Shown here: positions 17,372 through 25,662 of the stretch, piece after piece
Layout: every line of letters starts with the position of its first letter
How positions within the stretch are numbered: the first letter of the stretch is position 1
Assembly: GCF_020880815.1 (NCBI RefSeq)
Contig: NZ_JAJITD010000025.1
Span: forward strand, 1-64,000
Reading direction: 5' to 3'
Length of the DNA stretch: 64,000 nucleotides
Origin: Paraburkholderia sejongensis
Lineage (GTDB): Bacteria > Pseudomonadota > Gammaproteobacteria > Burkholderiales > Burkholderiaceae
The notes under the pieces: generated by a model
The model's database searches: none
What the model saw: the letters and a program-made list of their open reading frames with translations, nothing else
What the model was told of the DNA's origin: nothing
Made by a program: the position numbers and the translations under genes

Positions 17372-19063
17372 TCAACGCAGATCGGGAAAGTCCTCTTCCC
17401 AGTACTCATCGGGCAAACGCGCGGGCTCGGCCGCGCGCTCCAGCTCGCGGCGCCGCAATTCGACGCGGCGGATCTTGCCGGAGATCGTTTTCGGCAGTTC
17501 GCTAAATTGCAGGCGGCGAATCCGCTTGTACGGCGCGAGTTTTTCGCGCGAGAACGCGAATACCGCGCGCGCGAGTTCGGGACCGGCCTGGTATCCCTGA
17601 CGCACGGTGACGAACGCCTTCGGCACCGCGAGACGCAGCGGGTCGGCGCTCGGCACCACCGCCGCCTCGCCGATCGCCTCGTGTTCGATCAACACGCTTT
17701 CGAGTTCGAACGGACTCAAACGATAGTCGGACGACTTGAACACGTCGTCCGCGCGGCCGACGTACACGTAATAGCCGTCGTCGCGACGCAGCGCGACATC
17801 GGAGGTGCGGTAAAAGCCATTGCGCATCGCCTGTTCGGTGGCCTTCGCATTGTTCGCGTAGCCGGTCATCAGGCCCAGCGGGCGGCCGGCGAGCGGCAGC
17901 GCAATCTCACCTTCGGTAACCGGCTGGTCGTCCGCATCGAGCAGTTCGACCCGATAGCCCGGCAGCGGACGCCCCATCGAGCCGGGCACGACCGGCTGGC
18001 CCGGCGAATTGCCGATCTGGCAGGTCGTTTCGGTCTGGCCGTAGCCGTCGCGAATGGTGATCCCCCACGCGTGCTTCACGCGCTCGATGATCTCCGGATT
18101 GAGCGGCTCGCCCGCGCCGACGATCTCGCGCAGCTTGACCGGATAGTCGGTCAGGCGCTCCTGCACCAGCATCCGCCAGACGGTCGGCGGCGCGCACAGC
18201 GTGGTCACGTTGAAGCGCACGAGCGCGGCGAGCGTGTCTTTCGGCACGAAGCGCGCGAAGTTGTACACGAACACGCAGGCCTGCGCGTTCCACGGCGCGA
18301 AGAAGCAGCTCCACGCGTGCTTGGCCCAGCCCGGCGAACTGATGTTCCAGTGGATGTCACCGGCTTGCAGACCGATCCAGTACATCGTGGACAGATGGCC
18401 GACCGGATAGCTCTGATGCGTGTGCTCGACCAGCTTCGGCTTCGACGTGGTGCCGGACGTGAAGTACAGCAGCATCGGATCGCTCGCGCGGGTCACGCCC
18501 TCAGGTGTGAAGTCCGGCGATGCGTCGTACGCGCCGGCCAGATCGATCCAGCCGTCGCGCGTCGCGCCGACCGAAAAGCGCGTGAGCGGCGCATCGAGCG
18601 CATCGAATTTGGCCAGTTCCGCGCTATCGACGACCGCGAATTTCGCGCCGCCGATTTGCACGCGGTCGCGCACGTCGTCGGCGGATAGCTGGGTGGTGGC
18701 GGGCAGCACGATCGCGCCGAGCTTCATCGCGGCAAGCATCACGTCCCATAGTTCGACCCGGTTCGGCAGCATCAGCAACACGCGGTCGCCGCGGCCGACG
18801 CCCGCCGCGCGCAGGAAGTTCGCCATCCGCGCGGAGCGCTCCGACATCTGCGCGTACGACAGCTTCAGGCCGTCGCTCGCCGGGTCGTCGACGATCCACA
18901 GCGCCGGATTCGGGTTGTCGCGCGCGATCGCATCGAAATAGTCGAGCGCCCAGTTGAACTCGTCGAGCGCCGGCCACGCGAACTCGCTGTACGCCCGCCC
19001 GTAGTCGGTCCGATAGCGCACCAGCAGATCGCGCGCGTCGAGAAAGGCTTTCGCTGCAGTCAT
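17372..19063 (-). CDS. AMP-forming acyl-CoA synthetase
   Basis: 563 residues of the ANL superfamily. It has the nucleotide-binding loop YFTSGTTSKPK (residues 200-210), DGYGQTET, the hinge region YVGRADDVFKSSDYRLSPFELESVL and the C-terminal catalytic lysine in PKTISGKIRR. It activates a carboxylic acid to its CoA thioester through an acyl-adenylate. The medium-chain-synthetase-like sequence and its placement inside a valine/isobutyrate cluster suggest a short branched acid such as isobutyrate (inference). AGGAGACAAACG precedes the ATG. The gaps to the neighbours are about 165 bases, so it may have its own regulation. Confidence 0.85.
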   Translation of the reverse strand: MTAAKAFLDARDLLVRYRTDYGRAYSEFAWPALDEFNWALDYFDAIARDNPNPALWIVDDPASDGLKLSYAQMSERSARMANFLRAAGVGRGDRVLLMLPNRVELWDVMLAAMKLGAIVLPATTQLSADDVRDRVQIGGAKFAVVDSAELAKFDALDAPLTRFSVGATRDGWIDLAGAYDASPDFTPEGVTRASDPMLLYFTSGTTSKPKLVEHTHQSYPVGHLSTMYWIGLQAGDIHWNISSPGWAKHAWSCFFAPWNAQACVFVYNFARFVPKDTLAALVRFNVTTLCAPPTVWRMLVQERLTDYPVKLREIVGAGEPLNPEIIERVKHAWGITIRDGYGQTETTCQIGNSPGQPVVPGSMGRPLPGYRVELLDADDQPVTEGEIALPLAGRPLGLMTGYANNAKATEQAMRNGFYRTSDVALRRDDGYYVYVGRADDVFKSSDYRLSPFELESVLIEHEAIGEAAVVPSADPLRLAVPKAFVTVRQGYQAGPELARAVFAFSREKLAPYKRIRRLQFSELPKTISGKIRRVELRRRELERAAEPARLPDEYWEEDFPDLR

Positions 19064-19230
19064 CGTTTGTCTCCTGTCAGCAAGTTGGTTGCTGTCGGCG
19101 CCGATGCGCCCGGTTGTTTTTGCCGGCTTGCCGCTGCGTTGCGCGTGTACTGCGCTGCGCCGTTCGGTGCGACGCGTCGTCCACGGCCCGGTTATTGTGC
19201 GCTCAAACGGCGCCGTCAAAACAGGCGCAA

Positions 19231-20370
19231 TCAAACATGGCGCGCGATCACCATCCGCTGCACTTCGCTGGTCCCCTCGTAAATCTGCGTGATGCGCGCG
19301 TCGCGGTAGTGACGTTCGACCGCGTAATCCTCCAGGTAACCGTAGCCGCCGTGAATCTGGATCGCGTTCGAGCAGATCTCCTCGGCCAGCTCGGACGCGA
19401 ACAGCTTCGCCTGCGATGCCTCCGACAGACACGGCCGCCCCGCCGAGCGCAGCCGCGCCGCGTGATGCACGAGCAGGCGCGCGGCGTTCAGCCGGGTCGC
19501 CATATCGGCGAGCATGTTGGCGATCGTCTGGTGATCTCTCAAAGGTTTGCCGAACTGTTCGCGCTCGCTCGCGTAGGCTCGCGCGGCATCGAACGCCGCC
19601 CGCGCGATGCCGACCGCCTGCGCGGCGATGCCGATGCGCCCCCCTTCCAGGTTCGACAGCGCAATGCGCAGACCGTCGCCCGGTTCGCCGAGCAGATTGG
19701 CCTCGGGGATCGCGCAGTGATCGAGCGAGATCGGGCAGGTATCGGACGCGCGGATCCCGAGCTTGTGCTCGGGCCGGCCCACCTGGAAGCCCGGCGTCGC
19801 GGTCGGCACGATGAACGCCGACAGTCCGCGCTTGCCGCGCTCGGGATCGGTGACCGCAAATACGATCGCGAGACCGGCGCGCGCGCCGTTGGTCACGAAC
19901 TGCTTGCTGCCGTTCAGAATCCATTGGCCGTCGCGCAGCACCGCGCGGGTGCGCAGATTGTTCGCCTCGGAGCCCGCCTGCGGCTCGGTCAGGCAGAACG
20001 CGCCGATCGTGCGGCCGGTGGCAAGGTCATGCAGATAGCGGTCCTTCTGCGCGGCGCTGCCGAAATTCAGGATCGGTCCGCAGCCGACCGAGTTGTGCAC
20101 GCTCATCAGCGTCGCGCAGGCCGCGCAGCCGGCGGCGATTTCTTCGAGCGCGAGCGCGTAGGCGACGTAGTCGGTGTACGAGCCGCCCCACTCGGGCGGC
20201 ACGATCATGCCGAGAAAACCGAGCTCGCCCATCTGCGCGACCACTTGCGCCGGCAGTTGCGCGTCGCGATCCCATTGCGCCGCGTGGGGCGCGAGGCACT
20301 CGCTCGCGAAGTCGCGCGCCGCGTCGCGAATCATCCGTTGTTCGTCGGTGTAGAAGCTGTCCATGTGCAT
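19231..20370 (-). CDS. Acyl-CoA dehydrogenase, probably isobutyryl-CoA dehydrogenase
   Basis: 379 residues with the full ACAD fold. FAD/substrate motifs include FCLTEPQAGSEANNLRT and KQFVTNGARAG. The C-terminal IHGGYGYLEDYAVERHYRDARITQIYEGTSEVQR places the catalytic base at Glu365, as in short-chain and isobutyryl enzymes. It would desaturate isobutyryl-CoA to methacrylyl-CoA and pass electrons to ETF. Specificity is inferred from the mmsA/mmsB/HIBCH context, not from sequence. The start (MHMDSFYTDEQR) follows AAGGACG. An in-frame extension upstream runs through the operator-like repeats and is not favoured. First gene of the cluster, divergent from the AraC regulator. Confidence 0.87.
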   Translation of the reverse strand: MHMDSFYTDEQRMIRDAARDFASECLAPHAAQWDRDAQLPAQVVAQMGELGFLGMIVPPEWGGSYTDYVAYALALEEIAAGCAACATLMSVHNSVGCGPILNFGSAAQKDRYLHDLATGRTIGAFCLTEPQAGSEANNLRTRAVLRDGQWILNGSKQFVTNGARAGLAIVFAVTDPERGKRGLSAFIVPTATPGFQVGRPEHKLGIRASDTCPISLDHCAIPEANLLGEPGDGLRIALSNLEGGRIGIAAQAVGIARAAFDAARAYASEREQFGKPLRDHQTIANMLADMATRLNAARLLVHHAARLRSAGRPCLSEASQAKLFASELAEEICSNAIQIHGGYGYLEDYAVERHYRDARITQIYEGTSEVQRMVIARHV

Positions 20371-20480
20371 GACTGCGTCCTTTGCTATGCAGACGATCTG
20401 TGCGTTGCCGCGAGGGCTCGATGGATGCAAGTGTAGGCAAGCCGCCCGCGTCGCTCGATGCTCGCTGCGCTCAATCTCGC

Positions 20481-20580
20481 TGAGCGCTTTTGCCATACTG
20501 CTAACATCAGGCCTCGCCGCGGCCCGTTATTTTGCGAGTTGCATAAACCTCGAGCGCTCCCGGATTGAGCGCTTTTGCCA
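20481..20580. promoter_or_regulatory. Paired 15-bp direct repeats, putative AraC-type operator
   Basis: TGAGCGCTTTTGCCA occurs perfectly at 20481-20495 and again at 20566-20580, 85 bases apart, which is close to eight helical turns. Both copies lie in the intergenic region between the acyl-CoA dehydrogenase and the divergent AraC-type gene. Read on the minus strand, each is TGGCAAAAGCGCTCA, resembling the TGGCA-type half sites used by many AraC/XylS proteins. A palindromic GAGCGCTC lies between them at 20552-20559. Confidence 0.5.
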
Positions 20581-20596
20581 GCACGCCCCTATCCGC

Positions 20597-21643
20597 ATGA
20601 AAAGCGACAAAGGCACGATCTCCATCAGTCTCGTCGAGGAAACCCTCGCGCTCGCAAGCGCGCGCGGCCTCGACGCCCGGCCGCTCGCCGAAGCGGCCGG
20701 GATCGCCGCGCCGATGCTCGCGTCGCCGAAAGGCCGCGTGTCGTCCGCGCAATACGGCGCGCTGTGGGCGAGCATCGCCCGCGCGCTCGACGACGAATTC
20801 TTCGGTCAGGACTCCCATCCGATGAAAAGCGGCAGCTTCATCGCGATGACGCAGATGGCGCTCGGCGCGCGCAACGGCGCGCAGGCGCTGACGCGCGCGG
20901 TCGGTTTCATGCGCCTCGTGCTCGACGATCTCGGCGTGACGATCGACAGCGATGCGGAGCGCGTGCGGCTGCGCTACGTCGAGCGGCCGCGCGCGAAGCC
21001 GCCGGCGATGTTCGCGTACGCGACGTATTTCATCCTCGTGTATGGGCTCGTGTGCTGGCTGGTGGGCCGGCGCATTCCGCTGCTCGCCGCGCGCTTTCGC
21101 TGCGCGGCGCCGCCGGCCGCGCACGAATACCGGCTGATGTTCTGCGACGACATGCGCTTCGGCCAGTCCGAGTCGTACGTCGATCTGGAGCCCGCGTTTC
21201 TCGACCTGCCCGTGATCCAGAGCGCGCGCTCGGCGCGCACGTTTTTGCGCGATGCGCCGGGCAGCTTCATCGTCAAATACCGCGATCCGGGCTCGCTCGC
21301 CGCGCGCGTGCGCAAAACGCTGCGCGCGCTGCCGATGGCCAACTGGCCCGCCGCCGACCAGATGGCCGCGCGCCTGCACGTCGCGGAGGCGACGATGCGG
21401 CGGCATCTGAAGCAGGAAGGCCATACCTATCAGTCGATCAAGGACGCGCTGCGGCGCGACATCGCGATTGCCGAATTGCAGCGCGGCCAGCGCACGATCG
21501 CCGATATCGCGAACACGGTCGGGTTCGCGGAGCCGAGCGCGTTTCATCGCGCGTTCCGCAAATGGACGGGGATGCGGCCGGCCGACTATCGACCCGCGCG
21601 CGCGGGCCGGGTCGAACTCACGCGCCGCGCCGAATCGGACTAA
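20597..21643 (+). CDS. AraC-family transcriptional regulator of the valine cluster
   Basis: 348 residues. The N-terminal ~200 residues match the arabinose-binding-like ligand domain of the OruR/ArgR/MmsR group. The C-terminal ~100 residues hold two helix-turn-helix motifs: AARLHVAEATMRRHLKQEGHTYQ and the AraC signature TIADIANTVGFAEPSAFHRAFRKWTGMRPADYR. Divergent placement next to isobutyryl-CoA dehydrogenase and mmsAB suggests an MmsR-like activator responding to a valine-pathway intermediate (inference). The ATG chosen lies after the second direct repeat; an upstream in-frame extension would translate both repeats and looks unlikely. Confidence 0.85.
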   Translation: MKSDKGTISISLVEETLALASARGLDARPLAEAAGIAAPMLASPKGRVSSAQYGALWASIARALDDEFFGQDSHPMKSGSFIAMTQMALGARNGAQALTRAVGFMRLVLDDLGVTIDSDAERVRLRYVERPRAKPPAMFAYATYFILVYGLVCWLVGRRIPLLAARFRCAAPPAAHEYRLMFCDDMRFGQSESYVDLEPAFLDLPVIQSARSARTFLRDAPGSFIVKYRDPGSLAARVRKTLRALPMANWPAADQMAARLHVAEATMRRHLKQEGHTYQSIKDALRRDIAIAELQRGQRTIADIANTVGFAEPSAFHRAFRKWTGMRPADYRPARAGRVELTRRAESD

Positions 21644-21733
21644 GCTTTAAGCGGCAACCGGCCAGCCCCTGATCGAGGTAGCGGCCGCCGCGCCGCCGGT
21701 TTTTTGCGCCGGCGGAGGCGGCGGCCGGCAGCG

Positions 21734-23593
21734 ATGAACACGATGGTGCGTCTTCCGCTCCGGCAGTCCGGTCCGCGTCCGCCGCTTATCCGCGGTGGTG
21801 GCGCGGGCCGTTTGATGCGCGGCATCGCCGCGCTCGGCGTGCTGTTGGCGCTCGGGTTCGGGGTCGGGGTCGGGGTCGCGGCGCGCGAAGGACATTGGCC
21901 GGGCTCGCCGGGCTCGCTGGGTTCGCTCCTTGCGCCGCTTGCCGCGCTGTCGCCGCTCACGGCGGCGCGCGCAGCCGGCAATCCGGCCAGCAATCCGGCC
22001 AGCCCCCCGGCGGCCATCTCGAACAGCGTGGTGGTGATTTCGGTCAATGGCGCGATCGGCCCCGGCAGCGCGGATTTCATCGTGCGTGGTCTGGAACGCG
22101 CGGCGAGCCGCCACGCGCAACTCGCGATACTCCAACTCGATACCCCCGGCGGCCTCGATACGTCGATGCGGCAGATCATCAAGGCGATCCTCGCGTCGCC
22201 GGTGCCGGTCGCGACCTTCATCGCGCCGAGCGGCGCGCGCGCCGCCAGCGCCGGCACCTACATCGTCTACGCGAGCCATATCGCGGCGATGGCGCCGGGC
22301 ACCAACCTCGGCGCGGCGACCCCGATCCAGGTGGGGATCGGCGGCAGCGAGCCGCCGGGGGGCGGTGGCGGCGGAGTCGGTGGCCCGGGCCGCGGGTTTG
22401 GCGGCGCTGGCGGGGGTAGCGCCTTTGGCGGTGCCGGTGACGGCAGCGGTGGCGGGTTGAGTGGTCAGGCCACGGCTCCCGGCGGTGCCCCTCCCGGACT
22501 GCCCGACACGCGCACGCTGCCCGGCGGCACTTCGACACCTTCGGTCAATCCGTCCACCGCGTCGCCGGCATCCTCGTCCGCCGCCGAAGCATCCGCGGCT
22601 GCCCCTGCCAGCACACTCCCGTTAGACAGCCAATCGACCGAACTGCGCAAGCAGGTCCACGACGCGGCCGCCTACATCCGCGGCCTCGCGCAGATGCGCG
22701 GCCGCAACGCCGACTGGGCCGAGCGCGCGGTCCGTGAGGCGGTCAGCCTGTCCGACGAGGAAGCGCTCGCGCAGCACGTGGTGGACGTCGTCGCGCGCGA
22801 CGTGCCCGACCTGCTGCGTCAGCTCGACGGCCGCACGCTGACGACCAGCGCCGGCGCCGTCACGCTGCACACCGCGCACGCGCCGCTGGTCACGCTCGAA
22901 CCCGACTGGCGCAGCCATTTCCTTGCGGTAATCACCGATCCGAGCGTCGCACTGGTGCTGTTGATGCTCGGCATGTACGGGCTGTTCTTCGAATTCGCCA
23001 ATCCGGGCTTCGTGCTGCCCGGCGTGGTCGGCGCGATCAGTCTGTTGCTCGGCCTGTTCGCGATGCAAATGCTGCCGATCAGCTACGTCGGTCTCGGCCT
23101 GATCTTTCTCGGCATCGCGTTTCTGATCGGCGAGGCGTTCCTGCCGACCTTCGGCTCGCTCGGCTTCGGCGGCGTCGTCGCGTTCGTGATCGGCGCGATG
23201 ATGCTGATGGATACCGACGTACCCGGCTACGGGATCCCGCTGCCGTTGATTGCCGCGGTCGTCGTGTTCAGCGTCGCGTTCGTGCTCGGCGTGTCCCGTC
23301 TCGCGCTGCGCGCGCGGCGCCGGCCGGTCGTGACCGGCTCCGAGGCGCTGATCGGCTGCATCGGCGTGGTGCTGGACGGCGGCTTGCTGCCCGAGCCCGA
23401 GCCGGCGAGCGGCGGCGGCGCGCTGGCCGGCTGGGCGCGGGTGCACGGCGAGCGCTGGCGGGTGTCGAGCAGCGCGCCAGCCGCCGCCGGCCAGACCGTG
23501 CGCGTGACCGCGCGGCATGGCCTGACGCTGACCGTGGTTCCCGTGCGCTCGGCGGTCGACGCGCCGGACGCGCTCCAGGGAGAACGCTCATGA
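21734..23593 (+). CDS. NfeD-type membrane serine protease
   Basis: About 619 residues. After a signal-anchor helix comes a ClpP-like (S49/NfeD1b) protease domain. The LQLDTPGGLDTSMRQIIKAIL stretch and the catalytic serine about residue 172 in SGARAASAGTYI are clear. A likely catalytic lysine is in ELRKQVHDAAAYIRGLAQMRGRN. Between them sits an unusual ~70-residue glycine/serine/alanine-rich insertion (about residues 200-290). Then four to five transmembrane helices (about 395-510) and a C-terminal OB-fold NfeD domain follow. Archaeal homologues cleave stomatin; here the stomatin-like gene overlaps the stop codon by 4 bases (ATGA), strongly supporting the pairing. Confidence 0.85.
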   Translation: MNTMVRLPLRQSGPRPPLIRGGGAGRLMRGIAALGVLLALGFGVGVGVAAREGHWPGSPGSLGSLLAPLAALSPLTAARAAGNPASNPASPPAAISNSVVVISVNGAIGPGSADFIVRGLERAASRHAQLAILQLDTPGGLDTSMRQIIKAILASPVPVATFIAPSGARAASAGTYIVYASHIAAMAPGTNLGAATPIQVGIGGSEPPGGGGGGVGGPGRGFGGAGGGSAFGGAGDGSGGGLSGQATAPGGAPPGLPDTRTLPGGTSTPSVNPSTASPASSSAAEASAAAPASTLPLDSQSTELRKQVHDAAAYIRGLAQMRGRNADWAERAVREAVSLSDEEALAQHVVDVVARDVPDLLRQLDGRTLTTSAGAVTLHTAHAPLVTLEPDWRSHFLAVITDPSVALVLLMLGMYGLFFEFANPGFVLPGVVGAISLLLGLFAMQMLPISYVGLGLIFLGIAFLIGEAFLPTFGSLGFGGVVAFVIGAMMLMDTDVPGYGIPLPLIAAVVVFSVAFVLGVSRLALRARRRPVVTGSEALIGCIGVVLDGGLLPEPEPASGGGALAGWARVHGERWRVSSSAPAAAGQTVRVTARHGLTLTVVPVRSAVDAPDALQGERS

Positions 23594-24360
23594 TCGGCTT
23601 CACATTCGGCTTCAGCAGCATCCTGATCCTGCTGGTGGCCGCGCTGATCGCATCGTCGGTGCGGATTTTCCGCGAGTACGAGCGCGGCGTCGTGTTCATG
23701 CTGGGGCGCTTCTGGAAGGTCAAGGGGCCCGGTCTGGTGCTGATCGTGCCGATCGTCCAGCAGGCGGTCCGGATGGATTTGCGCACCGTCGTGTTCGACG
23801 TGCCGCCGCAGGACGTGATCACGCGCGACAACGTGTCGGTGAAGGTCAACGCGGTCGTCTATTTCCGCGTGGTCGATCCGGAAAGGGCCGTCATCCAGGT
23901 TGCCAAATACTTCGAAGCAACCAGCCAGCTCGCGCAGACTACGTTGCGCGCGGTGCTCGGCAAGCACGAACTCGACCAGCTGCTGTCGGAGCGCGAACAA
24001 CTGAACGCCGACATCCAGAAGGTGCTCGACGCGCAGACCGACGCGTGGGGCATCAAGGTGTCGATCGTCGAGATCAAGCACGTCGACATCAACGAAACGA
24101 TGATTCGCGCGATCGCGCGCCAGGCCGAAGCCGAGCGCGAGCGGCGCGCGAAGGTGATTCACGCGGAGGGCGAACTGCAGGCGTCGCAGCAACTGCTGCA
24201 GGCCGCGCAGACGCTCGCGCAGCAGCCGCAGGCCATGCAGTTGCGCTATCTGCAAACGCTGACGACGATCGCCGCCGACAAGAATTCGACGATCGTCTTT
24301 CCGCTGCCGATCGATCTGGTCAGCGCGGTGATGGAGCGCTTCGGCAAGCCGCCGGCCTGA
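23590..24360 (+). CDS. Slipin (stomatin-like, SPFH/band 7 protein)
   Basis: 256 residues. One N-terminal membrane-inserted segment (FSSILILLVAALIASSVRIF) precedes the SPFH domain: REYERGVVFMLGRFWKVKGPGLVLIVPIVQQAVRMDLRTVVFDVPPQDVITRDNVSV is the classic slipin sequence. A coiled-coil region (about 175-225, rich in A/E/R/Q) follows. Slipins form large rings at the inner membrane and are cleaved by the partner NfeD protease. Translationally coupled to the NfeD gene. Confidence 0.92.
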   Translation: MIGFTFGFSSILILLVAALIASSVRIFREYERGVVFMLGRFWKVKGPGLVLIVPIVQQAVRMDLRTVVFDVPPQDVITRDNVSVKVNAVVYFRVVDPERAVIQVAKYFEATSQLAQTTLRAVLGKHELDQLLSEREQLNADIQKVLDAQTDAWGIKVSIVEIKHVDINETMIRAIARQAEAERERRAKVIHAEGELQASQQLLQAAQTLAQQPQAMQLRYLQTLTTIAADKNSTIVFPLPIDLVSAVMERFGKPPA

Positions 24361-24500
24361 GCTCCATCGCACCCGGCCTACCCGGCCCATCCCGCCGGCA
24401 GAAATGCTGCATTGCTTCCTGTCGCCTTACTCGGCGCCCAGCAAAAATCTAGAATGCCCGGCTGTTTTTTAATGCTCCATCGGAGCCTGAAGAGTCTGTG

Positions 24501-24770
24501 ATGAAAATGCTTTCCCAACTTGGTCTCGGCGTGCTGCTCGGCGCCGTGAGTTTCAGCGTGTGCGCGCAAGCCGTTACGCAAGCCGTTACGCAGCCCGCCG
24601 ATCCGTCGGCGCCGAAGACCCGCGCGCAGGTGCGCGCCGACCTCGCCGCATGGCGCGCCGCCGGTTACGACCCGTTCGACTGGCTGAACTATCCGGAGAA
24701 CGCGCTGCGCGCGGGCCGCATCGTCGCGCAGCAACGCGCGCAGCAGGCGGGCGCAACCGCGGTGCAGTAA
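24501..24770 (+). CDS. DUF4148 small secreted protein
   Basis: 89 residues: a signal peptide (MKMLSQLGLGVLLGAVSFSVCAQA) and a DUF4148 core (KTRAQVRADLAAWRAAGYDP...). The family is abundant in Burkholderiales, predicted periplasmic, with no known function. The VTQA segment is duplicated right after the signal peptide (AVTQAVTQP), matching a tandem 12-base direct repeat in the DNA. A GAAGAG site sits 6-7 bases ahead of the ATG. Confidence 0.8.
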   Translation: MKMLSQLGLGVLLGAVSFSVCAQAVTQAVTQPADPSAPKTRAQVRADLAAWRAAGYDPFDWLNYPENALRAGRIVAQQRAQQAGATAVQ

Positions 24771-24961
24771 CGCGGGGGCGACGACGCTGAGCGGACAGCG
24801 GTGGGACGGCGAGCGCTGGCCGGTCGCCGGTCGCCGCCGCTCCCGGGGCAAAACCACCGCCGCCCGGCGGCGCGGTATCATCTCGACCCTTCGATACCTT
24901 CACCACCTTCCGCAGCCGCCCCGTCCGCCGGGCCCGGCCGCGCTCAGCCGGAATCCGCACC

Positions 24962-25456
24962 ATGCCTATCTGGGTCGATGCCGACGCCTGCCCGGCCGTC
25001 GTCAAGGACATGCTTTATCGCGCGGCACGCCGCACCGGCATGCCGCTGACGCTGGTCGCCAACTCCTTTCTGCGGGTGCCGCCGTCGCCGCTGATCCGCG
25101 CGATCCAGGTGCCGCCCGGCTTCGATGCCGCCGATCAGCTGATCGTCGAACGCGTCGCGGCGGGCGACCTCGTGATCACCGGCGATATCCCGCTGGCCGC
25201 CCAGGTGCTGGCCAAACACGCGCATGCGCTCGATCCGCGCGGCAACTGGTTCACGCCCGGCACGATCGAGGAACGCCTGCGGATGCGCTCGATGCTCGAC
25301 CAGCTGCGTTCGAGCGGCGTCGATACCGGCGGCCCGGCCGCCTACAGCCCGCGCGACGGTAAAAGTTTCGCGGGCGAACTGGATCGCTGGCTGGCCCGCA
25401 ACCCGCCGCGCGGTGATGCGCCGGCGCCACACTCGCCGGGTCAATCGCCCGGCTGA
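24962..25456 (+). CDS. yaiI: YaiI/YqxD family protein (UPF0178, DUF188)
   Basis: 164 residues starting MPIWVDADACPAVVKDMLYRAA, followed by GDLVITGDIPLAAQVLAKHAHALDPRG; these segments define the DUF188 family. The fold is PIN/NYN-like with conserved aspartates (DADACP; TGDIPLA), which suggests a nuclease, though no activity has been established. The last ~30 residues are variable. No functional link to the neighbouring genes is apparent. Confidence 0.9.
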   Translation: MPIWVDADACPAVVKDMLYRAARRTGMPLTLVANSFLRVPPSPLIRAIQVPPGFDAADQLIVERVAAGDLVITGDIPLAAQVLAKHAHALDPRGNWFTPGTIEERLRMRSMLDQLRSSGVDTGGPAAYSPRDGKSFAGELDRWLARNPPRGDAPAPHSPGQSPG

Positions 25457-25662
25457 CGGGCGTTCGCGCGCGACGCGGCGCGCCGTAGGCGCCGGGCCGC
25501 CTTCATTCGTGTTTACAATTCCGCCGTAATGCCGGCGTGCGGCCGGCGCGCGGCCGGCTTCGCCCGGCGCCCGCCCGGCGTCACCGCGATCCGCATCCGT
25601 ATCCGCCTCAACTACCCAACCACAACAACACTTTCCGAACGACGAGAGAGAACACCCGCCAC

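Noticed and set aside
24440..24480. T-run after the slipin gene as intrinsic terminator
   Set aside because: Six T are present, but no adjacent stable stem could be paired.
25456..25662. Possible purine riboswitch upstream of the permease
   Set aside because: No three-way-junction core or conserved loop sequences; region is plain GC-rich sequence.
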